A stretch of 64,000 nucleotides of DNA from Mixophyes australis (GCA_036250195.1 JAVHZZ010000017.1:434001-498000), one strand, 5' to 3'; numbered from the stretch's first letter, positions 1 to 10,735 are shown. Notes: generated by a model from the letters alone, not told the origin. Translations and numbers: made by a program.

Positions 1-224
1 GTGTAGTGTCAATTTATTTTTTTGTTCATTTCTATCCACTCTTGTTATCCACAATGAAGTGTCCCTTCAAAAATACAGGATTTTCTCCATGAGTGTGCCT
101 TCCATATAAGTAGTACTTCTCCTTCTCTCCTATTATATAGGAGTATAACCCAGTGTGGTCTTCTGCTGCTGTAGTCCATCCACTGTGCATTCAAAGATGC
201 TCTTCTGCGTACCACTGTTGTAAC
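1..224. other. left flank, no feature recognised
   Basis: AT-rich single-copy-looking sequence up to the hAT terminus. It shows no similarity by eye to the sequence lying left of duplication copy B (before 36964). Nothing else is seen. Confidence 0.5.
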
Positions 225-349
225 TAGAGATGGGCGGGTCCGGTTCTCCGAGAACCGAACCCACCCGAACTTTGGGTATCCGAGTACCGAGCTGAGCAGC
301 TTGGTACTCTCCCGCCCATTCCGAATCCAAATCGAGGCCGAACGTCATT

Positions 350-410
350 GTGACGTCGTCGGATCTCGGGGCTCGGTTCTCGCGATACTTCAACTTTATA
401 AATATACGCC
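350..410 (+). promoter_or_regulatory. likely hAT transposase promoter (CRE-like site and TATA box)
   Basis: TATAAATA at 397-404 follows a CRE-like TGACGTCG at about 351-358 and a CTCGGTTCTCGCGA stretch. The equivalent TATAAATA is kept in copy H2 near 57640. It lies upstream of the leader repeats and on the coding strand of the transposase. The promoter role is inferred from position and conservation. Confidence 0.5.
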
Positions 411-580
411 TCCACAGCAATCCATCGCCATTTGACAGAGGGAGAGAGCAGGGTGTAGTCATAGGCTAATTAGAGCAGGGACAGAGAATACAATATTGTT
501 CTTGCAATTGCTCAAACCAAAATCGCTAGTGCAGAGAGGAGGATAGAGGTTTATTATTTTTTCTTCATATTTGGCACTCC

Positions 581-2280
581 CCAGCGCTTTTGGGGTGTCC
601 CCCATAATTGTGCATTAATATTTCTGGCTGTCAAAAGTCATATCTGTCAGCAGTATCTACTAAATAATTTTTAGCACTCCTCAGTGCTTTTGGGGTGTCC
701 TCCCTAATTGTGCATTAATATTTCTGGCTGTCAAAAGTCATATCTGTCAGCAGTATCTACTAAATAATTTTTAGCACTCCTCAGTGCTTTTGGGGTGTCC
801 TCCCTAATTGTGCATTAATATTTCTGGCTGTCAAAAGTCATTTCTGTCAGCAGTATCTACTAAATAATTTTTAGCACTCCTCAGTGCTTTTGGGGTGTCC
901 TCCCTAATTGTGCATTAATATTTCTGGCTGTCAAAAGTCATATCTGTCAGCAGTATCTACTAAATAATTTTTAGCACTCCTCAGTGCTTTTGGGGTGTCC
1001 TCCCTAATTGTGCATTAATATTTCTGGCTGTCAAAAGTCATTTCTGTCAGCAGTATCTACTAAATAATTTTTAGCACACCTCAGTGCTTTTGGGGTGTCC
1101 TCCCTAATTGTGCATTAATATTTCTGGCTGTCAAAAGTCATATCTGTCAGCAGTATCTACTAAATAATTTTTAGCACTCCTCAGTGCTTTTGGGGTGTCC
1201 TCCCTAATTGTGCATTAATATTTCTGGCTGTCAAAAGTCATTTCTGTCAGCAGTATCTACTAAATAATTTTTAGCACTCCTCAGTGCTTTTGGGGTGTCC
1301 TCCCTAATTGTGCATTAATATTTCTGGCTGTCAAAAGTCATATCTGTCAGCAGTATCTACTAAATAATTTTTAGCACTCCTCAGTGCTTTTGGGGTGTCC
1401 TCCCTAATTGTGCATTAATATTTCTGGCTGTCAAAAGTCATATCTGTCAGCAGTATCTACTAAATAATTTTTAGCACTCCTCAGTGCTTTTGGGGTGTCC
1501 TCCCTAATTGTGCATTAATATTTCTGGCTGTCAAAAGTCATATCTGTCAGCAGTATCTACTAAATAATTTTTAGCACTCCTCAGTGCTTTTGGGGTGTCC
1601 TCCCTAATTGTGCATTAATATTTCTGGCTGTCAAAAGTCATATCTGTCAGCAGTATCTACTAAATAATTTTTAGCACTCCTCAGTGCTTTTGGGGTGTCC
1701 TCCCTAATTGTGCATTAATATTTCTGGCTGTCAAAATTCATTTCTGTCAGCAGTATCTACTAAATAATTTTTAGCACACCTCAGTGCTTTTGGGGTGTCC
1801 TCCCTAATTGTGCATTAATATTTCTGGCTGGCAAAAGTCATATCTGTCAGCAGTATCTACTAAATAATTTTTAGCACTCCTCAGTGCTTTTGGGGTGTCC
1901 TCCCTAATTGTGCATTAATATTTCTAGCTGTCAAAAGTCATATCTGTCAGCAGTATCTACTAAATAATTTTTAGCACTCCTCAGTGCTTTTGGGGTGTCC
2001 TCCCTAATTGTGCATTAATATTTCTGGCTGTCAAAAGTCATATCTGTCAGCAGTATCTACTAAATAATTTTTAGCACTCCTCAGTGCTTTTGGGGTGTCC
2101 TCCCTAATTGTGCATTAATATTTCTGGCTGTCAAAAGTCATATCTGTCAGCAGTATCTACTAAATAATTTTTAGCACTCCTCAGTGCTTTTGGGGTGTCC
2201 TCCCTAATTGTGCATTAATATTTCTGGCTGTCAAAAGTCATATCTGTCAGCAGTATCTACTAAATAATTTTTAGCACTCC
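581..2280 (+). repeat. 17 x 100-bp minisatellite in the hAT 5' leader
   Basis: Seventeen head-to-tail units, each exactly 100 bp, start at 581, 681 ... 2181, and a partial unit (2281-2290) stops just before the ATG. Units differ by few point changes: TATCTG versus TTTCTG (T variants at 841, 1041, 1241 and 1741), GCACTCC versus GCACACC (near 1075 and 1775). The first unit is the most divergent. No unit contains an ATG on the coding strand. H2 has only about two units. Confidence 0.95.
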
Positions 2281-2299
2281 CCAGTGGTTTGCGCTCAGA

Positions 2300-5293
2300 A
2301 TGGATTCAAAGCAGTCCACATATGATCTGAATGAGCACCCAGGTTCTGTCACCAGTCCTGATGTTAGTGTTCCCAGTACGTCATCTGGCCAAGGCGATGT
2401 CAAACAACAGAGTGTTTTCAAATTAGTGCAAAAAACAAAAACCAAAAAAAAATTTACTGTATTGAAGCGAAAAAGAAGTGTAACTGAGCAAAAGTTAAGT
2501 GACGATAAAAAAAAAATTGCAAGCATGCCATTCTACACACGCAGTGGCAAAGAGAGAATGAGGCCTTCACCTTTGGCTATTAGTGGCAGATCCCAAAAAG
2601 TTACCCAGCTTACAATTGGTGCACAACTACTGTTACGCGTCAAAGCCGAGCTGCAAGATAACAGTGAGGCATTACAGGAGAATATTTGCTCTGATTCACA
2701 AATGACAACAATCCCTGTGGAGAGTCCATCCAACAGTGGGATGTCTAATCGTGAGCATTCTGCTGATGTGTGCCTTAATAGCCCGAGTGTAGCCGGTGAT
2801 ACCCAAATTGAGGATGCCACTTTGGAATTAGAAGAGGATGAGGGGGAGATTTGTGTAGGCGACGAGGGCGCTAATGAGGATGTTGATGAGGATGAGGTTG
2901 TTTGTGTAAGTCCTGCACCAGTGGCAGCAGTTCTGGCACGTGACAAGAAAAAGGCCATTGTCATGCCTGGGCATAAAACAAAAAAATCCACTTCTTATGT
3001 GTGGAATTATTTCTACCCAAATCCAGACAACAATTGTATAGCCATTTGTAGTGTATGTGAAGCCACAGTCAGTCGAGGGAGGGACCTTAACCATCTTGGA
3101 ACCTCGTCTATGTTACGTCATTTAACGAGAGTTCATGGCAAAGTGTTGGGAAAAGCTGAAAGTTCTTCCCAAAAGAATACAAGCACTCCCTCATCAGCTA
3201 AGACCCTCCGCTCACCGACATACCGACGGCTACAAAATACACCCACCACACCATCCTCATCAATATCCTCAGTAGCGCTCGGAGTTAGCCCGGCATCCCA
3301 CTTAAGGCTGGATGACTCCGGCACTATTATTGATTCCTCTGAAGAAAGCGTTAGTCCTGCTGCTGCTGTTGCTGCTGCTGGGGGTGAATCGTCATCCCAG
3401 AGGCAGGTTAATAAAATGAGCAGTCCTACATTTCAGCAATTAACTGTGAAACAATCATTTGCGAGGGGAAGCAAATATGACAGCAGTCACCCAGTCGCCA
3501 AGCGAATCACAGACGCCATGGCTGCAATGTTAGTGTTAGATCTGCGTCCAATCTCCACAATAAACGCAGCTGGTTTTTCACAGTTAATTGAGGTTTTGTG
3601 TCCGCGTTACAGAATTCCATCGCGACACCATTTCTCCCGTAAAGCTATTCCACAACTATACCAAAAAGTGTGTAAAAATGTAGAGATTGCGCTGAAAAAT
3701 GCCATTCTGCCCACTGTTCACTTAACCACAGATATGTGGACAAGTGGAAGTGGCCAAACCAAAGACTATATGACTGTGACAGCCCACTGGGTTGGTCATT
3801 CACCTTCACCAGCAGGAACAGCAGCAGCATGTACACCACTACGTAACATTTGTCACAGGCAGGCCACTCTTTGTATCACCGGCTTCACTAACAGGCATAC
3901 GGCTGACCATTTGTTACGCAAACTGAGAGATGTGATTGATGCATGGCTTATACCACTCGGACTCTCCCCAGGGTATGTCATTTCAGATAACGCCAACAAT
4001 ATAGTGCGAGCATTACAGCTGGGTGATTTCCAACATATTCCCTGTTTTGCTCACACCATCAACTTGGTGGTGCAGAGCTTCCTACGAAATAACCGTGAGG
4101 TGCAGGAGATGCTTTCGGTGGCCCGTAAAATTTCAGGCCATTTCAGGCATTTAGCCACAGCATGTAGGAGATTACAGCAGCTCCAAGAGCAGTTTAACTT
4201 GCCCTGCCACCAACTTAAGCAAGAGGTGGTAACTCGGTGGAATTCCACCCTGTACATGCTTCAGAGGATGGAGGAACAGCGCAAAGCCATCCAAGCATAT
4301 TGCACAAGTCATGACATTGGGAAAGGAAGGGGGATGTATTTCACTCTTGCACAGTGGGGAATCCTCTCAGTGCTGTGCAAGGTGCTGAAACCATTTGAAG
4401 TTGTGACATGTGAGGTCAGTGCAGACTCTGCTAGTTTGAGCCAAGTCACTCCTTTAATTAGACTATTGGAAAAGCAGCTTGAGAAAATGAAGGAGGAGCT
4501 GAAAGCAAGCAATTCAGCAAAGTATGTTGGCCTTGTCGATCAAGTACTTAATTTGCTTCACAATGATCCTCGAGTTATTAAGATCTTGAACTCGGATCAG
4601 TACGTTTTGGCCACTGTGCTTGATCCAAGGTTTAAAACCTACATTGAGTCTTTACTTGTAAATGAGCGAGATGTGAACTTTTGCAAGGAGCTATTGCTCA
4701 GCAAGTTGGCCGCTGAACTGGGCCTCGGCTTGACGACGTGTCCTCCTTCACTTTCTCAAGCTGTTGCTCGTAAAAAATTAAATTTCCAAAAAAGAAGCAG
4801 GGAAGACACAGGGGGCAGACCAGAACAATTTAACATCTGGGCTGGTTTGAAGGATTTTTCAAAAAAATGTGTCACTTTGCCCATAACTCCATCCGATATG
4901 AGTATAAACATGCAAAGGATGGTGGAGGATTACTTTCAAGAGGTAGTTGATATGGAAATGTCAGACAGTCCCTTTCCTTACTGGGAAGAAAAGCAGGCCA
5001 TTTGGAAACCCATGTACAAACTTGCTTTGCAATACCTAAGCTGCCCACCCTCCAGTGTGTACTCTGAACGAGTGTTCAGCACAGCAGGGAACTTAGTCAG
5101 TGATCGCCGTAGAAGGTTACTTCCCAAAAATGTGGAGAAAATGATGTTTATAAAAATGAACTACATCTTCTACGAGGAAGGCCTTCACCATCCAAGACAT
5201 CCAAGCACTGACTGTTCTCTAATGGCGGATTCAAGCGGGGATGAATTGATAGTCTGTGATGATGACGTACACACTGATGAGGGTGAGGATTAA
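2300..5293 (+). CDS. hAT transposase with BED zinc finger, intact
   Basis: A 997-residue protein that would cut and paste the element in the nucleus. Residues 1-220 are low-complexity, with Lys-rich basic stretches (about 45-75) and an acidic run (about 175-205). A BED-type finger lies at about 228-280 (YVWNYF, ICSVC, then H-x4-H in RHLTRVHG). The RNase H-like catalytic core shows D478 (TTDMWTS), D563 (ISDNANN) and E923 (SSVYSERVFS). A C582-x2-H585 motif (CFAHTINL) sits in the usual hAT position. The C-terminal hAT dimerisation region (YLSCPPSSVYSERVFSTAGN) is complete. Start: the ATG at 2300 is the first in a leader otherwise free of ATG in its repeats. The same protein, broken, occurs in H2 and H3. 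The stop is 16 codons earlier than in H2, where the TAA codon reads GAA. Most like the Ac/ZBED branch of hAT; activity is not shown. Confidence 0.93.
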   Translation: MDSKQSTYDLNEHPGSVTSPDVSVPSTSSGQGDVKQQSVFKLVQKTKTKKKFTVLKRKRSVTEQKLSDDKKKIASMPFYTRSGKERMRPSPLAISGRSQKVTQLTIGAQLLLRVKAELQDNSEALQENICSDSQMTTIPVESPSNSGMSNREHSADVCLNSPSVAGDTQIEDATLELEEDEGEICVGDEGANEDVDEDEVVCVSPAPVAAVLARDKKKAIVMPGHKTKKSTSYVWNYFYPNPDNNCIAICSVCEATVSRGRDLNHLGTSSMLRHLTRVHGKVLGKAESSSQKNTSTPSSAKTLRSPTYRRLQNTPTTPSSSISSVALGVSPASHLRLDDSGTIIDSSEESVSPAAAVAAAGGESSSQRQVNKMSSPTFQQLTVKQSFARGSKYDSSHPVAKRITDAMAAMLVLDLRPISTINAAGFSQLIEVLCPRYRIPSRHHFSRKAIPQLYQKVCKNVEIALKNAILPTVHLTTDMWTSGSGQTKDYMTVTAHWVGHSPSPAGTAAACTPLRNICHRQATLCITGFTNRHTADHLLRKLRDVIDAWLIPLGLSPGYVISDNANNIVRALQLGDFQHIPCFAHTINLVVQSFLRNNREVQEMLSVARKISGHFRHLATACRRLQQLQEQFNLPCHQLKQEVVTRWNSTLYMLQRMEEQRKAIQAYCTSHDIGKGRGMYFTLAQWGILSVLCKVLKPFEVVTCEVSADSASLSQVTPLIRLLEKQLEKMKEELKASNSAKYVGLVDQVLNLLHNDPRVIKILNSDQYVLATVLDPRFKTYIESLLVNERDVNFCKELLLSKLAAELGLGLTTCPPSLSQAVARKKLNFQKRSREDTGGRPEQFNIWAGLKDFSKKCVTLPITPSDMSINMQRMVEDYFQEVVDMEMSDSPFPYWEEKQAIWKPMYKLALQYLSCPPSSVYSERVFSTAGNLVSDRRRRLLPKNVEKMMFIKMNYIFYEEGLHHPRHPSTDCSLMADSSGDELIVCDDDVHTDEGED

Positions 5294-5452
5294 GCTGAAG
5301 ATGATGTCGATAACATCTTTTTAAAACTTTCTATGTAAGTGTAGGGTGCAATCTACCCCCAAAGAGGAAAGGGACTTGTGGCATTTCCATATCACATACC
5401 ATCTTGAAAGGCTGCTGTTAGGGCAATTTATCCTTAAGGGTAGGGTGTCATA

Positions 5453-5890
5453 GACAGAGTGACCCTAAACTGGCTTTGTCCATTTTTCATAATATTATAC
5501 AGTCTATAATGGCTGAATTTTTGGGTATTTTATACAAGTGGAGGGGGGCCTAGAGAGACAGAAACCAAACTGGCTTTTTCCATGTCAATTAATATTGTAC
5601 AGTCTATAATGGCTGAATTTTTTGGTATTTTATACAAGTGGAGGGGGGGGCCTAGAGAGACAGTGACCCCAAACTGTCTTTCTCCATGTCAATTACTATT
5701 GTACAGTCTATAATGGCTGAATTTTTTAGTATTTTATACAAGTGGAGGGGGGCCTAGAGAGACAGAAACCAAACTGGCTTTCTCCATGTCAATTAATATT
5801 GTACAGTCTATAATGGCTGAATTTTTTGGTATTTTATACAAGTGGAGGGGGGCCTTGAGAGACAGAAACCAAACTGGCTTTTTCCATTTC
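5453..5890 (+). repeat. ~100-bp tandem repeats in the hAT 3' region
   Basis: Four units marked by AGTCTATAATGGCTGAAT at about 5501, 5601, 5705 and 5805, each with an ACAAGTGGAGGGG run and GAGACAG. The period is 100-104 bp and differs in length of a G tract. H3 has about two units and H2 one, so this array also varies between copies. It lies after the transposase stop; short ORFs here are accidental. Confidence 0.85.
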
Positions 5891-6406
5891 TTTACATATT
5901 TAACTATAAGTGTAGGGTGTAATATACATTCAAAGACGATGGCTGCATTGCCAATATGCATAGATGGAGAGGAAGACAATCTGTTTTGTGTGTAGAATAG
6001 GCCTACCAACGAAGAATTAAACTGTTTTTTTGGATGATTTATTACCTCAACAATTAGATTACTTGTCTCTAAAACAGTTGGAGCACTAAATTGGGTTAAT
6101 TTAGGCCCAAAAACATGGATTTTCCAAAAAAATAGCAAAACAAAACCAAACAAAACCAAAACACGCAATGGCGGTTTTGCAAAACCAAAACCAAAACCAA
6201 AACACGACGGTAATCCAGATCCAAAACCGAATCCAAAACCAAAACACGGGGGTCAGTGACCATCTCTAGTATTAATAGTCTCTAGTAACCTATGTCCTTG
6301 TTATTCCAATTCACTGGCTTTCCTTTGTATTGAGAGTCATTCATTTGTTTCCCTCCTACAGTATGTTTGTAATGACATTTACTTTTTATTTTCCCGGTTG
6401 TCTTAG

Positions 6407-6466
6407 GAGAGTGTATCAAGCCCGAAGTCACCACCACAGGGATTTTATGTGGGCTCCAGCTCGGAG
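6407..6466 (+). CDS. repeat exon a, copy A
   Basis: 60 nt after TTGTCTTAG and before GTATTTTC; phase 0. Reads ESVSSPKSPPQGFYVGSSSE. The downstream intron begins with the shared signature CTTTCTAAAGATATAAG. Confidence 0.6.
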
Positions 6467-7134
6467 GTATTTTCTACATATATAACTTTCTAAAGATATA
6501 AGTCTTTCCATCAGTGGACTCTTCATTTTATATTTACTTATTTTCCACCAATGGTATATGGTTGAGGTTGAAGCCATAGGTCCTGGTGGTGATGTGATGG
6601 TGGGTCGTCTACAGCAACATCAAACTGTGTGGTGTGGTAAGACAAAAAATGAAATCCAGTCCCCTGGATGAGTGTAATTAAAATTATTGCCCCCTTGTTG
6701 TTCATAATTAATCCCTAAATGATATTAATTAATATTAGTGCCCCCTTGATGATTATAATTTATAATAGTGCCCCCTTAATGATATAATTATTTTAGGGTT
6801 TCTCTCTTTTTTCGTCTCTCTTGTGTCCAGCACCTGTTCACGCAGTGTGTGCAGGGAGGCCCCTGGACGTGACGTAATAACGCTGTCATACTTAGGGGAG
6901 CCGGGGGTCCCCTGCATACAGTCACACCTGGGACTAGGTGCTGCTGGCAATTAAGATGGCAATTTTTAAAGGAGAACCCCGGCGTGATCTGTGTATCTGC
7001 TAAAATGTAACAGTCTCAACTTGTATAAGTTAATGGTAGATGCAACTCATTTAGGAAATAGGACAGACTGTATAGGCGAGCATCACATATCTGGGGTTAA
7101 CCATATTTACTTTTTATGTTCCCGGTTGTCTTAG

Positions 7135-7194
7135 GAGAGTGTATCAAGACCGCAGTCACCACCGCGGGTATTTTATATGGGCTCCAGCTCGGAG
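7135..7194 (+). CDS. repeat exon b, copy A
   Basis: 60 nt after GTTGTCTTAG and before GTATTTTC; phase 0. Reads ESVSRPQSPPRVFYMGSSSE. Closest to exon a, with near-identical intron flanks on both sides, so it is a recent exon-intron duplication. Confidence 0.6.
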
Positions 7195-7395
7195 GTATTT
7201 TCTACATATATAACTTTCTAAAGATATGTCTTCCCATCAGCGGACTCTTCATTTTATATTTATTTATTTTACACCAATGGTATATGTTTGAGGTTGAAGC
7301 CATGTGTTGAGAGACTTTCATTTTTAAAACCCATATACTTCCTCCTACAATATGTTTGTAATGACAATTACTTTTACTGCCCCCGGTTGTCTTAG

Positions 7396-7455
7396 GAAGA
7401 TGTACCAAGCGCCGGATCAGCACCTCCAGGAGTACATTTGGATTCCAGCTTGGCG
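7396..7455 (+). CDS. repeat exon c, copy A
   Basis: 60 nt after GTTGTCTTAG with a strong donor GTAAGT; phase 0. Reads EDVPSAGSAPPGVHLDSSLA. The intron downstream again carries the CTTTCTAAACATATAA signature. Confidence 0.6.
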
Positions 7456-8320
7456 GTAAGTATTGTCTAGGTATACAGCTTTCTAAACATATAAATCTTC
7501 CCATCAGCGGACTCTTCACAGATTGAATATGGTTGAGGTTGATGGGGCTTGTTAGCGGTGGGTGGTCTACACCAACAGCGAGCTGGGTGGAGGGAGGGCT
7601 GGAGCAAAGATGAAATCCAGTACTTCTCAGGTACCAGATGCAAACATCCGATCTCTATTATCTGTCTGCTAATATGGGTCATTTCTATATATGACCTTGA
7701 GAAAACTATGCTGCCCAGTCATCACAATGTATAAAATATTCTGTCTTCTTCTTATTCACCCACTTGTATGAGTATGAAGGGATGAGGTGTAAAGTAATCT
7801 CCTTCAGTAGATCATTTCGACCTGAATAGATCTGACAGTTCATAAGGCCACTATGGGGAAAGAGATCTCACATCTATAATAGAGTTGATATGGTGATGGT
7901 GATAGTATGATGTTTAAGGGCAAGTTACTCCACCCAGTGCAGAAACACAGGGCCAGGCCAGTGCCTCCTATAGAGAAGCACATGGCAGCAATCTGCACCC
8001 AGGAACTTCTAAAATAAGAGAATTATACAGGTCACTCTTTCTTGCTTTAAAGACATAAGAAGTTGGCCAGTCAGGTGACATTTTTCGGACTTTGAGGTCA
8101 CTACTCATAAGATCTGGTTGACCTGCTGTCATCATATTGTGAATGTAGCAAAGGAGGCAGAGCTAGATTAAGGATTTGGGGGGCCCAGTGTACTTAAGAG
8201 AGGGGGGCCCTATGGTCTAATGTTAACAGCACAGTGCCATCATTCAGGGAGTGAGTTACTAAGTCACATAGTTCTAAACCTACTACAATAATACACTATT
8301 AAATGTCATGTATGTATGTG

Positions 8321-8325
<5 letters not shown>

Positions 8326-8372
<47 letters not shown>

Positions 8373-8398
8373 CATATATATATATATATATATATATT
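8326..8398. repeat. (TA)n microsatellite
   Basis: Alternating TA with one short interruption (AAAATCA). Its counterpart in copy B (39660-39752) is longer. Confidence 0.9.
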
Positions 8399-8594
8399 AA
8401 TAATGTAGTAATGTAGTAATCTATGTATGAAATGTAAAATTTACGTAAATTCAAATTTGCAATATCATCCTAGACACTAGTAACTCCTACTCTTGTTATA
8501 ACAATTCACTGGATTTTCTCTGTATTCATTTTTAAAACCCATATTCTCTCTCTGTAATAACATTTACTTTTTCTGCTCCTTGTTGTCCTATTAG

Positions 8595-8651
8595 TGCGCA
8601 CCAAGACTGGAGTCACCGCCCCCAGGATTTTATCTGGATCACAGCTCGGAG
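8595..8651 (+). CDS. repeat exon d, copy A
   Basis: 57 nt after GTCCTATTAG and before GTATTTAC; phase 0. Reads CAPRLESPPPGFYLDHSSE. One codon shorter than its siblings. Confidence 0.6.
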
Positions 8652-8967
8652 GTATTTACTAAGATACAACTTTCTAAAAATATAAGTCTTCCCATCAGTG
8701 ACCACTTCACATTATATTAATTTTACACAGATGGAACATAATTGAAGTTGAGGCCATTGGGCCTTGGTGGTGGCGGTGGGAGGTCTAAAGCAACAGCAAG
8801 CTAGGTGGAGGGGTGGGGCAGAAAAATGGAATCCAGTTCAGATACCAGGTACAGCAGAGGATATGTGGAAAAATCAGATTTCTATTATGCTTCTGCTTAT
8901 ATGAGTAATTTTTATATCTGGGCTTGCAAAACATTTAGATTTCTGTTGAGAACATGACAAAATATCC

Positions 8968-9309
8968 TACCCCACACTTGCTGCCTAGGTGTGATCTTTG
9001 GCTCAAAACTATCCTTTATTCCCCACATCCCATCTCTATCTCTCTGACCCCCTGACCAACATTGCTGTGTGACTGGATCATATAGCCCACTGAGCACTTT
9101 TTACAGTTGCAATCTGACCAATATACAATATATAGCACTTAACCTCATGTATCAAACTTACATTGTCCCATAGGTTGTAAGCTTGTGAGCAGGGTCCTCT
9201 TACTTCTCTGTCTGTCTGTATTACCCAGTACTGTTTTATTACTGTTTGTATCCATTTGTAAAGCACTATGGAATATGCTGGCGCTATATAAATAAATGAT
9301 GATGATGAT
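8968..9309 (+). mobile_element. L2 LINE fragment with internal deletion and 3' tail
   Basis: Starts with TGCCTAGGTGTGATCTTTGG, matching the L2 ORF near 62280, then jumps to the L2 3' region (as at 62950-63180) and ends GGCGCTATATAAATAAA followed by (TGA)n. It lies in the intron between exons d and e of the unrecognised gene. Confidence 0.7.
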
Positions 9310-10001
9310 AGTACCAGAGGTAGCAAAAGTCAACACAAAGCCCAGGAGTAGAGCTGGACATCGGGAAATCTTCTACCTCCTGATAAAATTGATCTCTTTA
9401 GGATCGAGTGTTTGATTCCTGAGGGTTTCCCATTTCATGCAACGTTTGTAAATATCTGCTAAATTACACTATCAGTTACTCTGATATCCTACTATTAGTC
9501 TTAGGATGGTCTTCTCATTTGTTTGGTTCACGTGAAGTGCTATCCTGTTTTACGAGTACTAGGAATGTATCTTTGGCTGTAGCTCCTAAAATTTCAGTCC
9601 ATTATTGGTATTTGGCTTCCGCATGTAGATTAATGTAACAGACGCAACACAAATATAATCTGCCTTGTTTGTTAAACCATGCGCATGTCCTTTTGGCTTT
9701 GTCTACCTGTTTCTTTTATTAAGCTGACATTCTGCTATCTATATGTCCTCTGTTTCATTTCTGTCCAATGCCGTCTACTTCTACTACTAGAAATGTCTTG
9801 TTATGATTGGTTACTACAAGTTACAGCTCATCTGTGATATCTCCATCAGCTTCAAAAAACAAAACAACTTAATGCACATGCAGCCCCAGGAGTGAATTGC
9901 GTAAAACTAATGGTTGCTTCATGCTTAGGATATTGTACCTGTGTACATGGTTTACCCCATTGTGTAGTCATTCTTTTCATATGCAAACATTTTATCAACA
10001 G

Positions 10002-10070
10002 TCAGAATTCTCAGCATCTGATGAAGTGAAGACAACTGAAGATGCTGGATGTGAAGTTCCCATCAATGAG
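10002..10070 (+). CDS. penultimate exon e, copy A
   Basis: 69 nt, 23 codons, after TTTTATCAACAG and before GTATGG; phase 0. Begins SEFSASDEVKTTEDAG and ends VPINE. Acidic; not obviously one of the repeat modules. Confidence 0.55.
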
Positions 10071-10400
10071 GTATGGTGGCTTTTTGACTTCATATTTAGA
10101 TGGATTCTATTATCCTCTGCAAAAGGTCTGATTGGAGGAAACAGATAGATCAGGGGGCGGCTTTGCTAAGTGCAGATAAGGCGCACAACTGTGTCTAGCT
10201 TTGCACTGTTATTTTAATGAGCTAGTTTGGGAGGAGAAGCTGCTTTTAGGGAAGCAACTGAATGTTTTGATGTTTGTATATGAGCCTTAGAGCTTCTGTA
10301 GTTCATCACATGACTTTATTAGAACACATAATGGTAAAGGAAGCTGGTAAAATTCATTATGTCCGCACAATTTGTGCTCTTTAATTAAGTTACATTCAGA

Positions 10401-10632
10401 GGAGGGAATTCAATTGACAGCATTACTCGTGAGAATAACGCGTTCCTTGCACTATTAATGTTACTACGGTAATAGTGCACATTATTACCGTTAGTACGGT
10501 AATCTCAACATTGATTTTCGCTTGCAGCTCTGAAAGCCTTGAGTAGAGAGCCGCGTTAAAATTATCGTACTAACGATAATAGGGCGTGGGCTGCGTTATT
10601 CTCACGAGTAACGCTGCCAATTGAATTCCCCC
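10401..10632. mobile_element. MITE with ~38-bp inverted ends, copy A
   Basis: Left end GGGAATTCAATTGACAGC and on to GTGAGAATAACGCG; right end is the inverted version ending GCCAATTGAATTCCC. About 232 bp with no coding. An inner inverted pair (TTACTACGGTAATA, TTACCGTTAGTACGGTAA) is also present. It sits in the last intron of the gene. Superfamily is not assigned because no clear target duplication is seen. Confidence 0.75.
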
Positions 10633-10735
10633 ATAGAACATCCAGGCCTGCGATAATAACTAATCCTTGTTACATTTACTAAGATCAGTATCAGTTTTCT
10701 TAGCAGGCGTGGACTCAAACTTTTTTCCCCTACAG

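Larger units (their letters stand above)
225..6268 (+). mobile_element. hAT DNA transposon H1, complete, 6.0 kb
   Basis: Ends are a 9-bp terminal inverted repeat: TAGAGATGG at 225-233 and CCATCTCTA at 6260-6268. Order inside: promoter region with TATA box, 5' leader with a 17-unit 100-bp minisatellite, one long intact transposase ORF (2300-5293), a 3' leader with about four further ~100-bp repeats, and an AACCAAAACC-rich subterminal region. Two related copies lie at 51747-53374 (5'-truncated) and 57475-61546 (broken ORF). hAT elements normally make 8-bp target duplications; the flanks here (GTTGTAAC left, GTATTAAT right) do not match, so one flank has probably been rearranged. The right end abuts exactly the left boundary of duplication copy A. 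Confidence 0.9.

Noticed and set aside
133..462. Open frames on the minus strand at the left end of the hAT
   Set aside because: They cross the hAT terminus and its promoter and recur only because H2 shares that sequence.
581..2280. CRISPR-like array
   Set aside because: Units are 100-bp head-to-tail copies with no spacers, in a vertebrate transposon leader.
2533..2991. 152-codon minus-strand frame under the transposase
   Set aside because: Shadow of the acidic, repetitive coding region on the other strand; also seen in H2 for the same reason.
5734..6168. Open frames in the hAT 3' region
   Set aside because: Low-complexity (AACCAAAACC) and repeat sequence after the transposase stop; not conserved as protein.
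225..6268. 8-bp target duplications for hAT H1 and H2
   Set aside because: The 8-bp flanks do not match in either copy, so no duplication is claimed.
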